Below, piece after piece: positions 42,887-52,773 of a stretch of 64,000 nt of DNA. The notes under the pieces were generated by a model. The model was not told where the DNA came from. It was given only the letters and a program-made list of their open reading frames with translations, and did not search any database. The stretch lies in the NCBI GenBank assembly GCA_016795325.1, contig JAEUHY010000024.1, forward strand, positions 62,001-126,000, in the 5' to 3' direction. Position numbers and translations under genes: made by a program. Position 1 is the stretch's first letter. The number at the start of each line of letters is the position of its first letter. This DNA comes from Planctomycetota bacterium. GTDB lineage: Bacteria; Planctomycetota; UBA1135; GCA-002686595.

Positions 42887-44947
42887 TCATTCGATGCGAG
42901 CGAGCGCGTACTCGCCCGCCGCGTCGCGTGCGAAGGCCAGCGTGAGCGTCCGCGAGAGGCTGCGAGCGACGAGGCGCACTTCGTCGGGCTTGGCGAGCCC
43001 CAGTTGCAGGCCGGCGTTGTCGAAGGTCAGTGCGACACGCTCGTTCTCGAGCACGTGGCGCACCGAGCCGCGGTCCTCGACCTCGTCGAAGCGCTGCTCG
43101 CCGAACTCGAGCCGGAACAAGGGGCCGAGCGCGAGGAACTCGCGTGGCAACTCGACGCGCACGTCCTGGCCGAGCAGGCCCGCCGTGCGCAGGCTCGCGA
43201 GCTGCGGTTCGGCGCGCAGGCGCACGAGCGCCTGCTCGACGCGCTCGGGCAGCGTCACCGGCGGTGCGCCAGCCTGCGTCGCGTAGCGCTGCACGCGCTC
43301 GTTCTTGTAGCGGATCGTCTCGACGCGGAAGACCGCTTCATCCGTCAGCAGGATCGCGCGCACGGGCTCGATCAATTGGTCGACGGACTTGGTCACGCCG
43401 CCCCATTCGAGCTTCACGTCGAAGCCGTCGTACTGCGTGATGGTGCGCGCGGGCAGCACCGGCTGCGTGGGTTTCACCGCCAGAGTCACGTAGTCGTCAG
43501 GGTGCATGTCGACGAAGCGCAAGCACAGCACGAGTGCGGCGTTGCGCAGCGTGACGTCGCTGCGGTTGGACACCGACACAGCGACGTCGCTTCCGAACAT
43601 CGGCCGCGAGATCTCGAGGTCGAGGTAGTTGACCTCGGGGAACAGCGCGGCGAACTCCGACCCGAGCAGGCCCTCGCAGAAGTCGAGGTCGTACAGCACG
43701 AGGTTCCACTGGCCGTCGGCGCGCCGGCGGTGGAAATGCTCGCGGACCAGGCGCTTGCCGGCTTCGCGGTCGCCGGCGCCGAAGCGCTCGCGCGCGAGCT
43801 GCAGCTCGGGGCTGAACCAGGCCGCGCCGAGCATGCTCGCTTCGTACAGGCCGGTGATGCCGCGGCCCGCGCTGGTCTGGCGCAGATAGGAACGTGATGC
43901 GTAGGGATCAAAGCCTGCGCGCAAGCGCTCGGACTGCTGCGGGTAGCGCGTCGCCGCGAGTTCGAGGTCCTCGCGCGCGAGCGCGCTTTCGCCGCGGCGC
44001 GCGCGCCACACGCCGCGCACCACCAGCGCCGGCGCCGCGCGATCGGGCTCGCGTGCGATGAGCTCGTCGACGAAACGCGCGAGGTCGCCGCGCTCGGGCG
44101 GCAGTTCGACACCGCCCTCGACGTGCGCGAGCGCGAGCAGCAGGTGCGCCTCCGACTCGAGCGGCGCACGCGCGATCGCAGCGCGCGCGTGGCGGGCACA
44201 CGCTTCCCAGTCGAGCCGCGCTGCCGCCAGGTACGCCGAGTCGCGCACGAGGCACAGTTGCTCCCACTCGCTCAAGAGTGAGCGGAAAACAGGCGTGGTT
44301 TCACTCACCAAACGCACGAGATCGGCTTCGATCGGCCGCACGCGCGCGAGCAGATCCTCACGCTGCGCGAGCGCTTTTTGCAGCTCCGCAGTCGCCGCGT
44401 TGCGCTGTTCGATGCTCGGTGACGTGCTGAGCACGCCCGGGACGCCGATCATCACGGAATTGGCGGCCTTGAGCGCCTCGAGCACCGTGCGGTACGTCGA
44501 CCAAGTCTTGTCGTGGTCGTCGAGCGCGTCGAGCTCTCCGGCGAGCCGCATCAGCAGCTCGAGCATGCGCTGGCGCACTTCGAGCGCGTGCGGCGCGACG
44601 TGCGCATAGTCTTGGCGAGCGAGCCGCTCGACGTAGTCGCGCACCGAACGTGCGTCGCTCGCCGCGGCGTCGAGCTCGCGCAACACCGCGAGCGTTCGAT
44701 CGATGTCGTACACCGGCGCCGCGGGCGACGCGGCGGCGACCGCGCGTTCGAGCGCCTGGGCCGCGGGCGCGAGTTCGGCCTGCGCCTGCGCCGCGCGCTC
44801 CGCCTGGCCGGCGCTGTGCATCGCGCGCCAAGCGGTGAAGCCGACGACGACGGCGAACATCAGCGCGAGCGCGATCCCAAAGGCCCAGGCCACGAACCGG
44901 CTCTTGTCGGCGGGCGGCGAAGCGGGAAGGTTGTTCAAGTCGGGCAT
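42887..44947 (-). CDS. Large membrane-anchored protein with TPR-like helices
   Basis: A 686-residue protein with one N-terminal TM helix (about 20-42, AWAFGIALALMFAVVVGFTAW) after a short cytoplasmic stretch. A helical coiled-coil region follows (about 45-230), then TPR-like repeats (ACARHARAAIARAPLESEAHLLLALAHVE, about 245-330). The C-terminal half (beta-rich, about 380-686) includes NYLDLEISRPMFGSDVAVSVSNRSDVTLRNA and IRYKNERVQRYA. I do not recognise the family. It is divergent from the ROK kinase gene with a 66-bp shared intergenic region. Confidence 0.65.
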   Translation of the reverse strand: MPDLNNLPASPPADKSRFVAWAFGIALALMFAVVVGFTAWRAMHSAGQAERAAQAQAELAPAAQALERAVAAASPAAPVYDIDRTLAVLRELDAAASDARSVRDYVERLARQDYAHVAPHALEVRQRMLELLMRLAGELDALDDHDKTWSTYRTVLEALKAANSVMIGVPGVLSTSPSIEQRNAATAELQKALAQREDLLARVRPIEADLVRLVSETTPVFRSLLSEWEQLCLVRDSAYLAAARLDWEACARHARAAIARAPLESEAHLLLALAHVEGGVELPPERGDLARFVDELIAREPDRAAPALVVRGVWRARRGESALAREDLELAATRYPQQSERLRAGFDPYASRSYLRQTSAGRGITGLYEASMLGAAWFSPELQLARERFGAGDREAGKRLVREHFHRRRADGQWNLVLYDLDFCEGLLGSEFAALFPEVNYLDLEISRPMFGSDVAVSVSNRSDVTLRNAALVLCLRFVDMHPDDYVTLAVKPTQPVLPARTITQYDGFDVKLEWGGVTKSVDQLIEPVRAILLTDEAVFRVETIRYKNERVQRYATQAGAPPVTLPERVEQALVRLRAEPQLASLRTAGLLGQDVRVELPREFLALGPLFRLEFGEQRFDEVEDRGSVRHVLENERVALTFDNAGLQLGLAKPDEVRLVARSLSRTLTLAFARDAAGEYALARIE

Positions 44948-45000
44948 GGTAGCGCTGGCTCGCGCCAGCCCGGCGTGGTCGTGGCGCGCACCCGGCGCCG

Positions 45001-45006
45001 TACGAT
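45001..45006 (+). promoter_or_regulatory. -10-like hexamer of a probable leaderless promoter
   Basis: TACGAT ends 7 nt before the ATG at 45014. It overlaps the alternative ATG at 45005, which argues for 45014 as the true start. Confidence 0.5.
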
Positions 45007-45013
45007 GCGCGGC

Positions 45014-45949
45014 ATGGGCTCAATTCCCGCAGGCGCGGCCGCACGGCGGCAAGTCGGCATCGATCTGGGTGGAACGTCGATCAAGGCCGGCGTCGTAACG
45101 GACTCCGGCGCGATCGTAACGGAGGACAACTTCGACCCTGGCTTCGCGCGCGGCCCGCAGGCCGTGCTCGACACGCTCGCCGACATCTTCAAGCGACTGG
45201 GCGGCGGCGAGCAGCTGGGCATCGGCGTTCCCGGCCTGCTCGATCGCGCGCGCGGCCACTTGATCGCGAGCCCGAACCTGCCCGGTTTCGTCGACCTGGG
45301 CGTGAAGCACGAGCTCGCGCGCCGCGTCGGCCTCGCGCCCGAGCGCGTGCACGTCGAGAACGATGCGAACGCGGCCGCGGTCGGCGAACTGTGGCTCGGT
45401 GCGGGACGCGGGACGCGCGACGCGCTGCTGGTGACGCTCGGAACCGGCATCGGCGGCGGATTGATCCTGAACGGCGAGCTCTACGCCGGCAGCGGCATGG
45501 CGGGCGAGGTCGGGCACGTGGTCGTCGACCCGCACGGCCCGCCGTGCGGCTGCGGCAAACGCGGCTGTGTCGAAACGCTCGCCTCGGCCACCGCGGCGCG
45601 GCGGCGCGCCCTCGCCGCCCAGCTTCCGCCGGACAAACCGGGCGATCTGCCGACGCTCACGGCGCGCGCGCGCTCGGGCTCGCTCGCCGAACTCGCGTTG
45701 CTGCGCGAAATCGGCCGCGATCTGGGCCGCGGTCTGGGCCCGGTCGTGTGCCTGCTCGACCTGAGCACGTTCGTGTTCGGCGGCGGCTTCTCGGCCGCGC
45801 TCGACCTGCTCGAACCGGGCATCCGCGAGGGCCTCGACGAGCGCAGCTACTCCGGCCGTGGGCCGCACGTGCGCCTGCTGCAGGCGACGCTCGGCCCCTC
45901 CGCCGGCTGGATCGGCGCCGCGCGCGTCGCGCTGCTCGCGCATCCCTAG
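45014..45949 (+). CDS. ROK-family sugar kinase (glucokinase-like)
   Basis: A 311-residue ROK kinase. The phosphate-binding motif VGIDLGGTSIKAGVV opens the protein. It continues with IGVPGLLDRARG, VENDANAAAVGELWLGAGRG (catalytic Asp in ENDAN), LGTGIGGGLILNGELY and the zinc-site motif GHVVVDPHGPPCGCGKRGCVETLAS (one His and three Cys). It phosphorylates glucose or a related hexose with ATP in the cytoplasm. The ATG at 45014 is preferred over 45005 because TACGAT sits at 45001-45006. ABC transporter genes follow 24 bp downstream. Confidence 0.9.
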   Translation: MGSIPAGAAARRQVGIDLGGTSIKAGVVTDSGAIVTEDNFDPGFARGPQAVLDTLADIFKRLGGGEQLGIGVPGLLDRARGHLIASPNLPGFVDLGVKHELARRVGLAPERVHVENDANAAAVGELWLGAGRGTRDALLVTLGTGIGGGLILNGELYAGSGMAGEVGHVVVDPHGPPCGCGKRGCVETLASATAARRRALAAQLPPDKPGDLPTLTARARSGSLAELALLREIGRDLGRGLGPVVCLLDLSTFVFGGGFSAALDLLEPGIREGLDERSYSGRGPHVRLLQATLGPSAGWIGAARVALLAHP

Positions 45950-45973
45950 CGCCTCGCTAACCTCTGCGCCCCC

Positions 45974-46924
45974 ATGGATCGCTCCACGCCCGCTGTGTCC
46001 GTTCGCGGCCTGTCCAAGGTCTACGGCCGCGGCCTGTTCGGTGGCGGCGGCTTTCGCGCCGTCGACGAACTCACGCTCGAGGTCGGCCGCGGCCAGGTGT
46101 TCGGACTGCTCGGGCCCAACGGCGCCGGCAAGACGACGCTGGTGAAGATGCTGCTCGGCCTCGCGCGGCCGACGAGCGGCGAAGCGCGGCTGCTCGGCGC
46201 GCCGGTCGGCGACGCGCTGGTGCGACGCAAGGTCGGCTACCTGCCCGAGGGCCACCGCTTCCCGCCGTACTTGACCGGCGTGCAGATGCTCCGGCTGTTC
46301 GGCGAGATGTGCGGCTGCGAGCGCGACAAACTCGAGCGGCGCGTGCCCGAGGTGCTCGAGCTCGTCGGCATGCGCGACGCGGCCAAGCGCAAGCTGCGCG
46401 AATTCTCCAAGGGCATGACGCAGCGCATGGGCCTGGCGCAGGCGCTGATCCACGAGCCCGAGCTGATCATCCTCGACGAGCCCACCGACGGCGTCGACCC
46501 GGTCGGCCGCGCAGCCGTACGGCAGATCGTGCAGAGCCTCAAGGAGCGCGGCGTCACGGTGTTCATCAACTCGCACCTCCTGCAGGAGGTCGAGCTGATC
46601 TGCGACCGCGTCGTGGTCATGGTCAAGGGCAAGCTGGTGCGCGAAGGCGCGATCGAAGAACTCACGCCGCGCAACGGGCGCTATCGCTTCGAGCTCGCCA
46701 GCGTCCCGCCGAACCTGCGCGTGCTGCTCGGCGACCTGGGCGCCGGGTTCGAAGCGCACGAGCGCGGTTTCGAAGTGCAGCTCAGCGACGCCGAGCTCGA
46801 CCAGTGCGTCGACCTGCTGCGCGCCGCGGGCGTCTCGATCCGCGGCATCCTCGCGCGACGACTCAACCTCGAGCAGGCCTTCATCCAGCTCGTGAAGGCC
46901 CAGCAACAGGGAGGCGCGAAGTGA
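45974..46924 (+). CDS. ABC transporter ATP-binding protein
   Basis: A 316-residue ABC-2-type ATPase. Motifs: Walker A GLLGPNGAGKTTL, Q-loop region VGYLPEGHRFPPYLTG, signature FSKGMTQRMGLAQAL, Walker B LIILDEPTDGVDP and switch His in INSHLLQEVE. A C-terminal extension of about 85 residues (EAHERGFEVQLSD) is typical of export ATPases. It powers the permease encoded next; the two overlap by GTGA at 46921-46924. Substrate unknown. TAACCT lies 10 nt before the ATG. Confidence 0.92.
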   Translation: MDRSTPAVSVRGLSKVYGRGLFGGGGFRAVDELTLEVGRGQVFGLLGPNGAGKTTLVKMLLGLARPTSGEARLLGAPVGDALVRRKVGYLPEGHRFPPYLTGVQMLRLFGEMCGCERDKLERRVPEVLELVGMRDAAKRKLREFSKGMTQRMGLAQALIHEPELIILDEPTDGVDPVGRAAVRQIVQSLKERGVTVFINSHLLQEVELICDRVVVMVKGKLVREGAIEELTPRNGRYRFELASVPPNLRVLLGDLGAGFEAHERGFEVQLSDAELDQCVDLLRAAGVSIRGILARRLNLEQAFIQLVKAQQQGGAK

Positions 46925-48339
46925 ACGCTGCGATCGTGCGAGCGCTGCTGCGCGACGCGTACTACCAGGTCGTCGACAACCTCGGCTTCCGCATCCTGCT
47001 GGTGCTGTTCCTGCTGCCGGGGCTCTTCTTCCTGCTCGTCAGCTTCCGCACCGATGGAATCTGGGTCGTCGGAACCTGGCAGCTCTACCCCGATTGGCTC
47101 ACGAACGGCCGCACGACTCCGCCGAATACGGCAGCGCTCGAGCAGCTGCTGGAGATGCAGCTGGACAACATCGTCGACAACGTGCTCGGCGTGTTCGACC
47201 TGTTCGCGAGCGTGTTCGCCATCGCGGCCGTGTCGTTCTTCGTGCCGCAGATGCTCGAACGCGGCGGCGCGGACGTCGTGTTCAGCAAACCCGTGTCGCG
47301 CTGGGCGCTGTACCTCTCGCGCTACGTCGCGGGCCTGGCCTTCGTCAGCTTGCTCGCCGTGGTGTTGATCGGCGGCGTGGTCTCCGGCCTGTGGCTCGCG
47401 TCGGGTTACTTCCAACCGCGACTGCTTTGGGTGGTCCCCGCGCTGGTGTACGGCTTCGCCAGCCTGCACGCGATCTCGTGCCTGTTCGGCGTGCTCACAC
47501 GCAGCTCGATCGCCGCGATCCTGCTCACCGTCGTGTTCATGCCGATCAACTACGGGCTGCACAAAGCGTTCGAGAAAAACGCCGTCGAGCAGCACGTGGC
47601 CGAGGCGAGCGACAAGCCGGCGGAGCCCACCACCGCGGCGAGCGCCGTGTTCGCCGTGGTGCTCGACGTGTACCACCTCATCGGGCCGAAGAACGGCGAC
47701 GGCGCACGCATCGCGAAGGCGCTGCGCGAGCGGCTGGATTACGTCGAACCCGAGTTCGTCGACGACGAGCTCGGCCTCACGATCGACGCCTCGCCGGAAG
47801 GATTCCAACGCGAACCGCGCTCGGCGCTGCGCCAAGAAGGCCTGACGTGGCTCGCGCCGCACCCCGCGGGCGGCGGCGAAGCGACTTGGCGCATCAAGGC
47901 TGAAAGCGTCGAACGCGCAGGCGAGCTGAGCGCGGTGTCCAAGGCGCTGCGCAAGGAGCTCGGCGTCGATTCCAAGCCGACGATCATCGGGGAGATCACT
48001 GGGCGGCGCTTCGAGTGGACGGAACAGCGCGGCCAAGAGTCGCGCCTGCGTCGGCGCTGGCTGGTGCAGGTCAACGACGAGTTGCTCACCGTCGACTACG
48101 ACGCGGAGGCGGCGTGGGCTGCGCGCGAAGACAGCGAACGCATGGCGCGGGCCTTCACGGGCGCCTGGCGGCTCGAAGGCGACGCCAAACGGCGCGCGCG
48201 AACGGCCTCCTACGACGACCTGTTCGCCTGGGACGCGTCCTGGCGCTTCAACGCGGTGCTCTCGATCCTGACGACGCTGCTGTTCATCGCGCTGATGCTC
48301 GCGCTCGGCTGGTGGAAGCTGTCGAGGATCGATTTCTAG
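46921..48339 (+). CDS. ABC transporter permease (ABC-2 type)
   Basis: A 472-residue membrane protein starting at GTG 46921. A first TM (NLGFRILLVLFLLPGLFFLLVSF) is followed by a loop and then a cluster of four or five TM segments (VFDLFASVFAIAAVSFFVPQM, YVAGLAFVSLLAVVLIGGVVSGLWLA, LLWVVPALVYGFASLHAISCLFGV, AAILLTVVFMPINYGL). A soluble domain of about 230 residues and a final TM (LSILTTLLFIALMLALGWW) complete it. The motif FSKPVSRWALYLSRYVAG is typical of ABC-2 permeases of this class. Partner of the ATPase upstream. Confidence 0.85.
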   Translation: MNAAIVRALLRDAYYQVVDNLGFRILLVLFLLPGLFFLLVSFRTDGIWVVGTWQLYPDWLTNGRTTPPNTAALEQLLEMQLDNIVDNVLGVFDLFASVFAIAAVSFFVPQMLERGGADVVFSKPVSRWALYLSRYVAGLAFVSLLAVVLIGGVVSGLWLASGYFQPRLLWVVPALVYGFASLHAISCLFGVLTRSSIAAILLTVVFMPINYGLHKAFEKNAVEQHVAEASDKPAEPTTAASAVFAVVLDVYHLIGPKNGDGARIAKALRERLDYVEPEFVDDELGLTIDASPEGFQREPRSALRQEGLTWLAPHPAGGGEATWRIKAESVERAGELSAVSKALRKELGVDSKPTIIGEITGRRFEWTEQRGQESRLRRRWLVQVNDELLTVDYDAEAAWAAREDSERMARAFTGAWRLEGDAKRRARTASYDDLFAWDASWRFNAVLSILTTLLFIALMLALGWWKLSRIDF

Positions 48340-48341
48340 GC

Positions 48342-49763
48342 GTGGAGGCCGCCGTTCTCGAACAGCTGCGCGCCGTGCTCGGCGACGCAGGCTTGATCAG
48401 CGATCCGACGCGCCTGTCCGCGTACGAGTGCGACGGGCTCGCGCTGTTGCAGCAACGCCCCGCGGTGGTCGTGCTGCCGCGCACGACCGAGCAGTGCGCG
48501 CGAGCGATGGCGGTGCTGCACAAGGCCGGCGTTCCCGTCGTCGGCCGCGGCGCGGGCACCGGCCTGTCGGGCGGCGCGACGCCGGTGCAAGGCGGCGCGA
48601 TCGTGGGCCTGGCGCGCATGCGCGACATCGTCGGGATCGACGTGGAGAACCGCACGGCTCGCGTGCAGGCCGGTTTGGTGAACGTCGACTTGAGTTTCGC
48701 GGCCGAGAAGCACGGCCTGTTCTACGCGCCCGATCCGTCGAGCCAGCACGCCTGCACGATCGGCGGCAACATCGGAGAGAACTCCGGCGGGCCGCACTGC
48801 TTCAAGTACGGCTCGACCAACCGCCACGTGCTCGGGCTGGTGATCGTGCGCCACGACGGCAGCGTGCTCGACCTGTCGCAGCCGCGCGTCGATCCGCTGG
48901 GTTACGACCTCGTCGGACTGTTCGTCGGCAGCGAAGGCATGTTCGGCATCGCCACCGAGATCGTCGTGCGCTTGATGCCGATCCAACCCGTGGTCGAGAC
49001 GGTGCTCGCCGTGTTCAAGGACCTCGACGGCGCCTGCGACTCGGTGAGCGAAGTGATCGCCGCCGGACACGAGCCCGTCGCGCTCGAGATCCTCGATCGG
49101 CTCACGATCGAAGCCGTCGAGGCGAGCATCTTCGCCGCGGGGTATCCCAAGGACGCGGAGGCGGTGCTCTTGATCGAGTGCGAAGGCAGCGAGAGCGAAG
49201 TCAGCGCGAGCCTCGACGAGATCCTCGCCGTCGTGCGCCGACGCGGTGCGATGGAGGTGCGGCGTGCGCGCAGCGCGTACGAGCGCAAGAAACTGTGGGC
49301 CGGGCGCAAGGGCGCGTTCGGCGCCATGGGCCGCATCGCGCCGGATTTGTACGTGGCCGACGTGGTCGTGCCGCGCACGAAACTGCGCGAGTTGGTGCTC
49401 GGAACCACGCGCATCGCGCACGAGCACGGCCTCAAACTCTCCAACGTGTTCCACGCCGGCGACGGCAACCTGCACCCCAACATCAGCTATGACCGACGCG
49501 ACCCCGATCAGGTGCGGCGCGTGCTCGCCGCCGGCGACGAGATCATGGAGCTGGTCGTGAAGGCCGGCGGTTCGCTGACCGGCGAGCACGGCGTGGGCCT
49601 CGAGAAACAAGCGGCGATGACGCAAGTGTTCGACGAGGCGAGCCTGCGCACGATGTGCGCGGTGCGCGAAGCCTGGGATCCCGAGCAGCGGCTCAATCCC
49701 GGCAAATTGATCCCCGTGCACGCATGCCGCGAGATGCGCGGCGCCCAGAGGCCGCACGCGTGA
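48342..49763 (+). CDS. glcD: Glycolate oxidase FAD-binding subunit GlcD
   Basis: A 473-residue FAD-linked oxidase. The FAD (PCMH-type) domain has VVGRGAGTGLSGGATPVQGGAIVGLARM, TIGGNIGENSGGPHCFKYGSTNRHV and GLFVGSEGMFGIATEIVVRL. The C-terminal domain has FHAGDGNLHPN and GSLTGEHGVGLEK, the substrate-binding signature of D-lactate/glycolate oxidases. With GlcE and GlcF it oxidises glycolate to glyoxylate at the membrane. GTG 48342 is 3 bp after the permease stop. The stop overlaps the glcE start (GTGA). Confidence 0.93.
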   Translation: MEAAVLEQLRAVLGDAGLISDPTRLSAYECDGLALLQQRPAVVVLPRTTEQCARAMAVLHKAGVPVVGRGAGTGLSGGATPVQGGAIVGLARMRDIVGIDVENRTARVQAGLVNVDLSFAAEKHGLFYAPDPSSQHACTIGGNIGENSGGPHCFKYGSTNRHVLGLVIVRHDGSVLDLSQPRVDPLGYDLVGLFVGSEGMFGIATEIVVRLMPIQPVVETVLAVFKDLDGACDSVSEVIAAGHEPVALEILDRLTIEAVEASIFAAGYPKDAEAVLLIECEGSESEVSASLDEILAVVRRRGAMEVRRARSAYERKKLWAGRKGAFGAMGRIAPDLYVADVVVPRTKLRELVLGTTRIAHEHGLKLSNVFHAGDGNLHPNISYDRRDPDQVRRVLAAGDEIMELVVKAGGSLTGEHGVGLEKQAAMTQVFDEASLRTMCAVREAWDPEQRLNPGKLIPVHACREMRGAQRPHA

Positions 49764-51040
49764 GCACGACGCAGATCGAAAGCGCGCTGGCGCAGATCGT
49801 CGGCCGCGCCAACGTGCTGTCGCGGCGGCCGCGTTTCGATCTCGCAGCGTTGCCGTGCGCGGCGCCGGGCGACGTCGACGAAGTGAGCGCGTTGCTCAAG
49901 CTCGCCACACGCGACAAGTTGCGCGTCCTGCCGCTCGGCCTGGGCTCGAAGCTCGGTTGGTGCAACGCGCCCGAGCGCGTCGATTTCCTGCTCACCACCC
50001 AGCGCCTCGTCGGCGCGGTCTCGCACGAACCCGCCGACGGAACGATCGCGGTGCGCGCCGGCGAAACCATCGCCGACCTCGCGGCGCGCGTCGAACGCGG
50101 CGGTCACCGCCTCACGCCCGACGTTCCCGCCCCGGCGCACTGCACCATCGGCGGCGTCGTGGCCGCGGGGCAATCGGGCTTCGATCGCTTGCGCTTCGGA
50201 CCGGTGCAGCACCACGTGCTGGGCGTCGAAGCCGTGCTCGGCGATGGAACGGTCACACGCAGCGGCGGCCGGCTGGTGAAGAACGTCACCGGCTTCGACC
50301 TGCACCGGCTCTACGCGGGCTCGCACGGAACGTTGTGCGTGCTCACCGAGATCGCGCTGCGCCTGTTCCCCGCGCCGGAGCACGAGGTGATGTTCATCGC
50401 GCACGGCGTCGATCTGGCGCGCGCCCTCGACCGCGCGCGCACGGCCTTCGCGCTGCCGGCGCGGTACGTCTCCATCGTGCTCGCCAGCCACGAATCGCCG
50501 CCCGCGGGAGAGAGCTGGGCCGTCTTCGCGCGCCTGTTCGGCAAACGCGCCGCCGTGGCGGCCGAACAAGCGGCGCTGGCCCAGTGCTGGAAGCCTTCGA
50601 CGCTCAAGGAAGGGCGCACGGCCGCAGAGTTCGCGGCGAAGTTCCGCGACACGACGAGCTTCGTCGGCACGGAGCGAGCGTCGCTCTCGGTCACAGCAGA
50701 GCCTTCGCGCGCGCCGGCGCTCGTCGTCGAGCTCTTGCGTGCGCTGGACGAACGTTCGCTCGAACGCCGCCTCATGTTCCAACCCTTCGAGGCGCGCCTG
50801 GACATCGGGCTGCCGAGCGCCATGGATCCAGCGCAGCTCGCCGAATTCGCGCGCCTCGCGCGCGGCATCGCGACGCGCCACGGCGGCGCGCTGCACGTGC
50901 GCAACGCTCCTCTCGCGGCGCTCTCCGGCCTCGATCCGTTCGGCGGCGACGTCGCGGGCCTGGAGTTGATGCGCGAGCTGCGCACCAAGCTCGACCCCGG
51001 CGGCGTGTTCGCGCGCGGCCGTTTCGTCGGAGGCCTGTGA
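49760..51040 (+). CDS. glcE: Glycolate oxidase FAD-binding subunit GlcE
   Basis: A 426-residue FAD-binding protein of the GlcE type, related to GlcD but with a weaker C-terminal domain. The FAD domain has LPLGLGSKLGWCNAP, DVPAPAHCTIGGVVAAGQSGF, RLVKNVTGFDLHRLYAGSHGTL. It starts with GTG 49760 overlapping glcD and ends with TGATG that overlaps the ATG of glcF. GlcE is usually about 350 residues; here the C-terminal part is longer. Confidence 0.88.
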   Translation: MSTTQIESALAQIVGRANVLSRRPRFDLAALPCAAPGDVDEVSALLKLATRDKLRVLPLGLGSKLGWCNAPERVDFLLTTQRLVGAVSHEPADGTIAVRAGETIADLAARVERGGHRLTPDVPAPAHCTIGGVVAAGQSGFDRLRFGPVQHHVLGVEAVLGDGTVTRSGGRLVKNVTGFDLHRLYAGSHGTLCVLTEIALRLFPAPEHEVMFIAHGVDLARALDRARTAFALPARYVSIVLASHESPPAGESWAVFARLFGKRAAVAAEQAALAQCWKPSTLKEGRTAAEFAAKFRDTTSFVGTERASLSVTAEPSRAPALVVELLRALDERSLERRLMFQPFEARLDIGLPSAMDPAQLAEFARLARGIATRHGGALHVRNAPLAALSGLDPFGGDVAGLELMRELRTKLDPGGVFARGRFVGGL

Positions 51041-52320
51041 TGGAATCCAACGCGCTGGTCGACTACGTCAAGAGCCTGGACTGCATCCACTGTGGTCTGT
51101 GCCTGCGCACCTGCCCGACGTACCAACTCACCGGCGTCGAGTCCTCCAGCCCGCGCGGCCGCATCTACCTGATGCGCGCCGTCGCCGAGGGCGCGCTCGA
51201 CGCGCGCGACGCGCAGTACCGCGAGGAGCTCGACTTCTGCCTCGTGTGCCGCCACTGCGAGAGCGTGTGCCCGGCCGGCGTGCGCTTCGGCGAGATGATG
51301 GAGACCGCGCGCGCCGGCGCCGAGTCCGTCGCGCCGCGCGGCGGGCTCGAGCGCTTCGCACGCTGGATCGGCTTCAGCGTCGTGCTGCCCAGTCGCTTCT
51401 GGTTGTCCCTCTCGATCGGCGCGTTGCGCTTCGCACAGCGCACCGGGCTCCTGAAGCTCGTCGCGAACTTCGCGGGCGCGCGCAAGGCCGGCCTCTCGAG
51501 CCTCGCCGAAGCTCCGCCCGCGAGCGAACGCCGCCTGCTGCCCGAGCGCACGCCGGCGCGCGGCGCCGAACGCGGCGAAGTCGGCGTGCTTGAAGGCTGC
51601 GTGATGCCCGAGCTGTACGGCCGCGTGAACCGCGCCACGGTCGCGGTGCTCGCGGACCTCGGCTTCGCGAGCCGCACGGCGCGAGGCCACGTGTGCTGCG
51701 GAGCGCTGCACGCACACAACGGCGAGCTCGAAGGCGCGCGCGAGCTCGCGCGCGGCACGATCGAACGCTTCGAGGCGCTCGGCGACGCGCCGATCGTCGT
51801 GAACAGCGCGGGCTGCGGCGCGCACATGAAGGCTTACGGCCACTTGCTCGAACACGACGCGGCTTGGAAGGAGCGCGCGCAGCGCTTCTCCAAGCGCGTG
51901 GTCGACTTCAGTGAGTTCGTGGCTGCGAACGCGCCCGCGGACTGGGCGCCGGACGCCAGCGGCTCTGGGATGGGCAAGCTCGCCTACGACGATCCGTGCC
52001 ACCTGTGCCACGGTCAGCAGATCCGCGCGCAGCCGCGCAGCCTGCTCGAGCGCGTGCGCGGCGCCCAGCGCGTCGAGATGAACAACGCCGAGTCGTGCTG
52101 CGGCTCGGCGGGCATCTACTCCGTGCTGCGGCCGGCCGACAGCCAGGCCGTGTTCGACGCCAAGGCGCGCGATTTCGCCGCCTGCGGCGCGGACACGCTC
52201 GTCACGGCCAATCCCGGGTGCCAGATGCAGTGGGACGCCGGTCTGCGGCGCGCGGGCTCGAAGGCGCGCGTCGTGCACCTCGCCGAGGTGCTCGCCGCGC
52301 GCGTGAGCCAGAAGTCTTAG
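51040..52320 (+). CDS. glcF: Glycolate oxidase iron-sulfur subunit GlcF
   Basis: A 426-residue protein. Two 4Fe-4S motifs near the N-terminus (CIHCGLCLRTCPTY and CLVCRHCESVCPAG) are followed by two CCG-type domains (HVCCGALHAHNGE, SCCGSAGIY) that bind heterodisulfide-reductase-like clusters. It passes electrons from the flavin subunits to the quinone pool. Length (usually about 410) and motif order match GlcF. Three overlapping reading frames make glcDEF a tightly coupled operon. Confidence 0.94.
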   Translation: MESNALVDYVKSLDCIHCGLCLRTCPTYQLTGVESSSPRGRIYLMRAVAEGALDARDAQYREELDFCLVCRHCESVCPAGVRFGEMMETARAGAESVAPRGGLERFARWIGFSVVLPSRFWLSLSIGALRFAQRTGLLKLVANFAGARKAGLSSLAEAPPASERRLLPERTPARGAERGEVGVLEGCVMPELYGRVNRATVAVLADLGFASRTARGHVCCGALHAHNGELEGARELARGTIERFEALGDAPIVVNSAGCGAHMKAYGHLLEHDAAWKERAQRFSKRVVDFSEFVAANAPADWAPDASGSGMGKLAYDDPCHLCHGQQIRAQPRSLLERVRGAQRVEMNNAESCCGSAGIYSVLRPADSQAVFDAKARDFAACGADTLVTANPGCQMQWDAGLRRAGSKARVVHLAEVLAARVSQKS

Positions 52321-52420
52321 AGCCTCTAACGGAATGAGTCGTGGATGCTCCGTCGCGATGGCGCCGCCCAAGCGGATGACAGCGCGTCCGGGCGCCGCGA
52401 GGCGCTTGGTTCGAGGCGCG

Positions 52421-52747
52421 CTAGAGCACGACAGCCGTGCCGCTCGCGCTGACCATCAACATGCCGTTGTTCGCGCCGAGCACCTCGAAGTCGAGGTCGA
52501 CGCCGACCACGGCGTTCGCGCCGAGTTCGCTCGCGCGCAGGCGCAGCTCCTCGAGCGCGATCTCGCGCGCGCGGGCCAGCTCGCGCTCGTAGGTGCCCGA
52601 ACGGCCGCCGACGATGTCACGGATCCCGGCGAACATGTCCTTGAAGACGTTGGCGCCGAGGATCGCTTCACCGGTGACGATGCCGCGGTACTCGCGGATC
52701 GGACGGCCTTCGACGCTGGGAGTCGTGGTGAGCAGGATGTGGTTCAT
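52421..52747 (-). CDS. YbjQ/UPF0145-family protein
   Basis: A 108-residue protein with the YbjQ pattern: [75 protein letters not shown]. The family is a small pentameric-type cytoplasmic protein of unknown function, sometimes annotated as heavy-metal-binding. The ATG at 52747 is the family start. It ends a run of six minus-strand genes. Confidence 0.9.
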   Translation of the reverse strand: MNHILLTTTPSVEGRPIREYRGIVTGEAILGANVFKDMFAGIRDIVGGRSGTYERELARAREIALEELRLRASELGANAVVGVDLDFEVLGANNGMLMVSASGTAVVL

Positions 52748-52773
52748 GGCGCCGCTTGTTGCGGCGCCGCCGC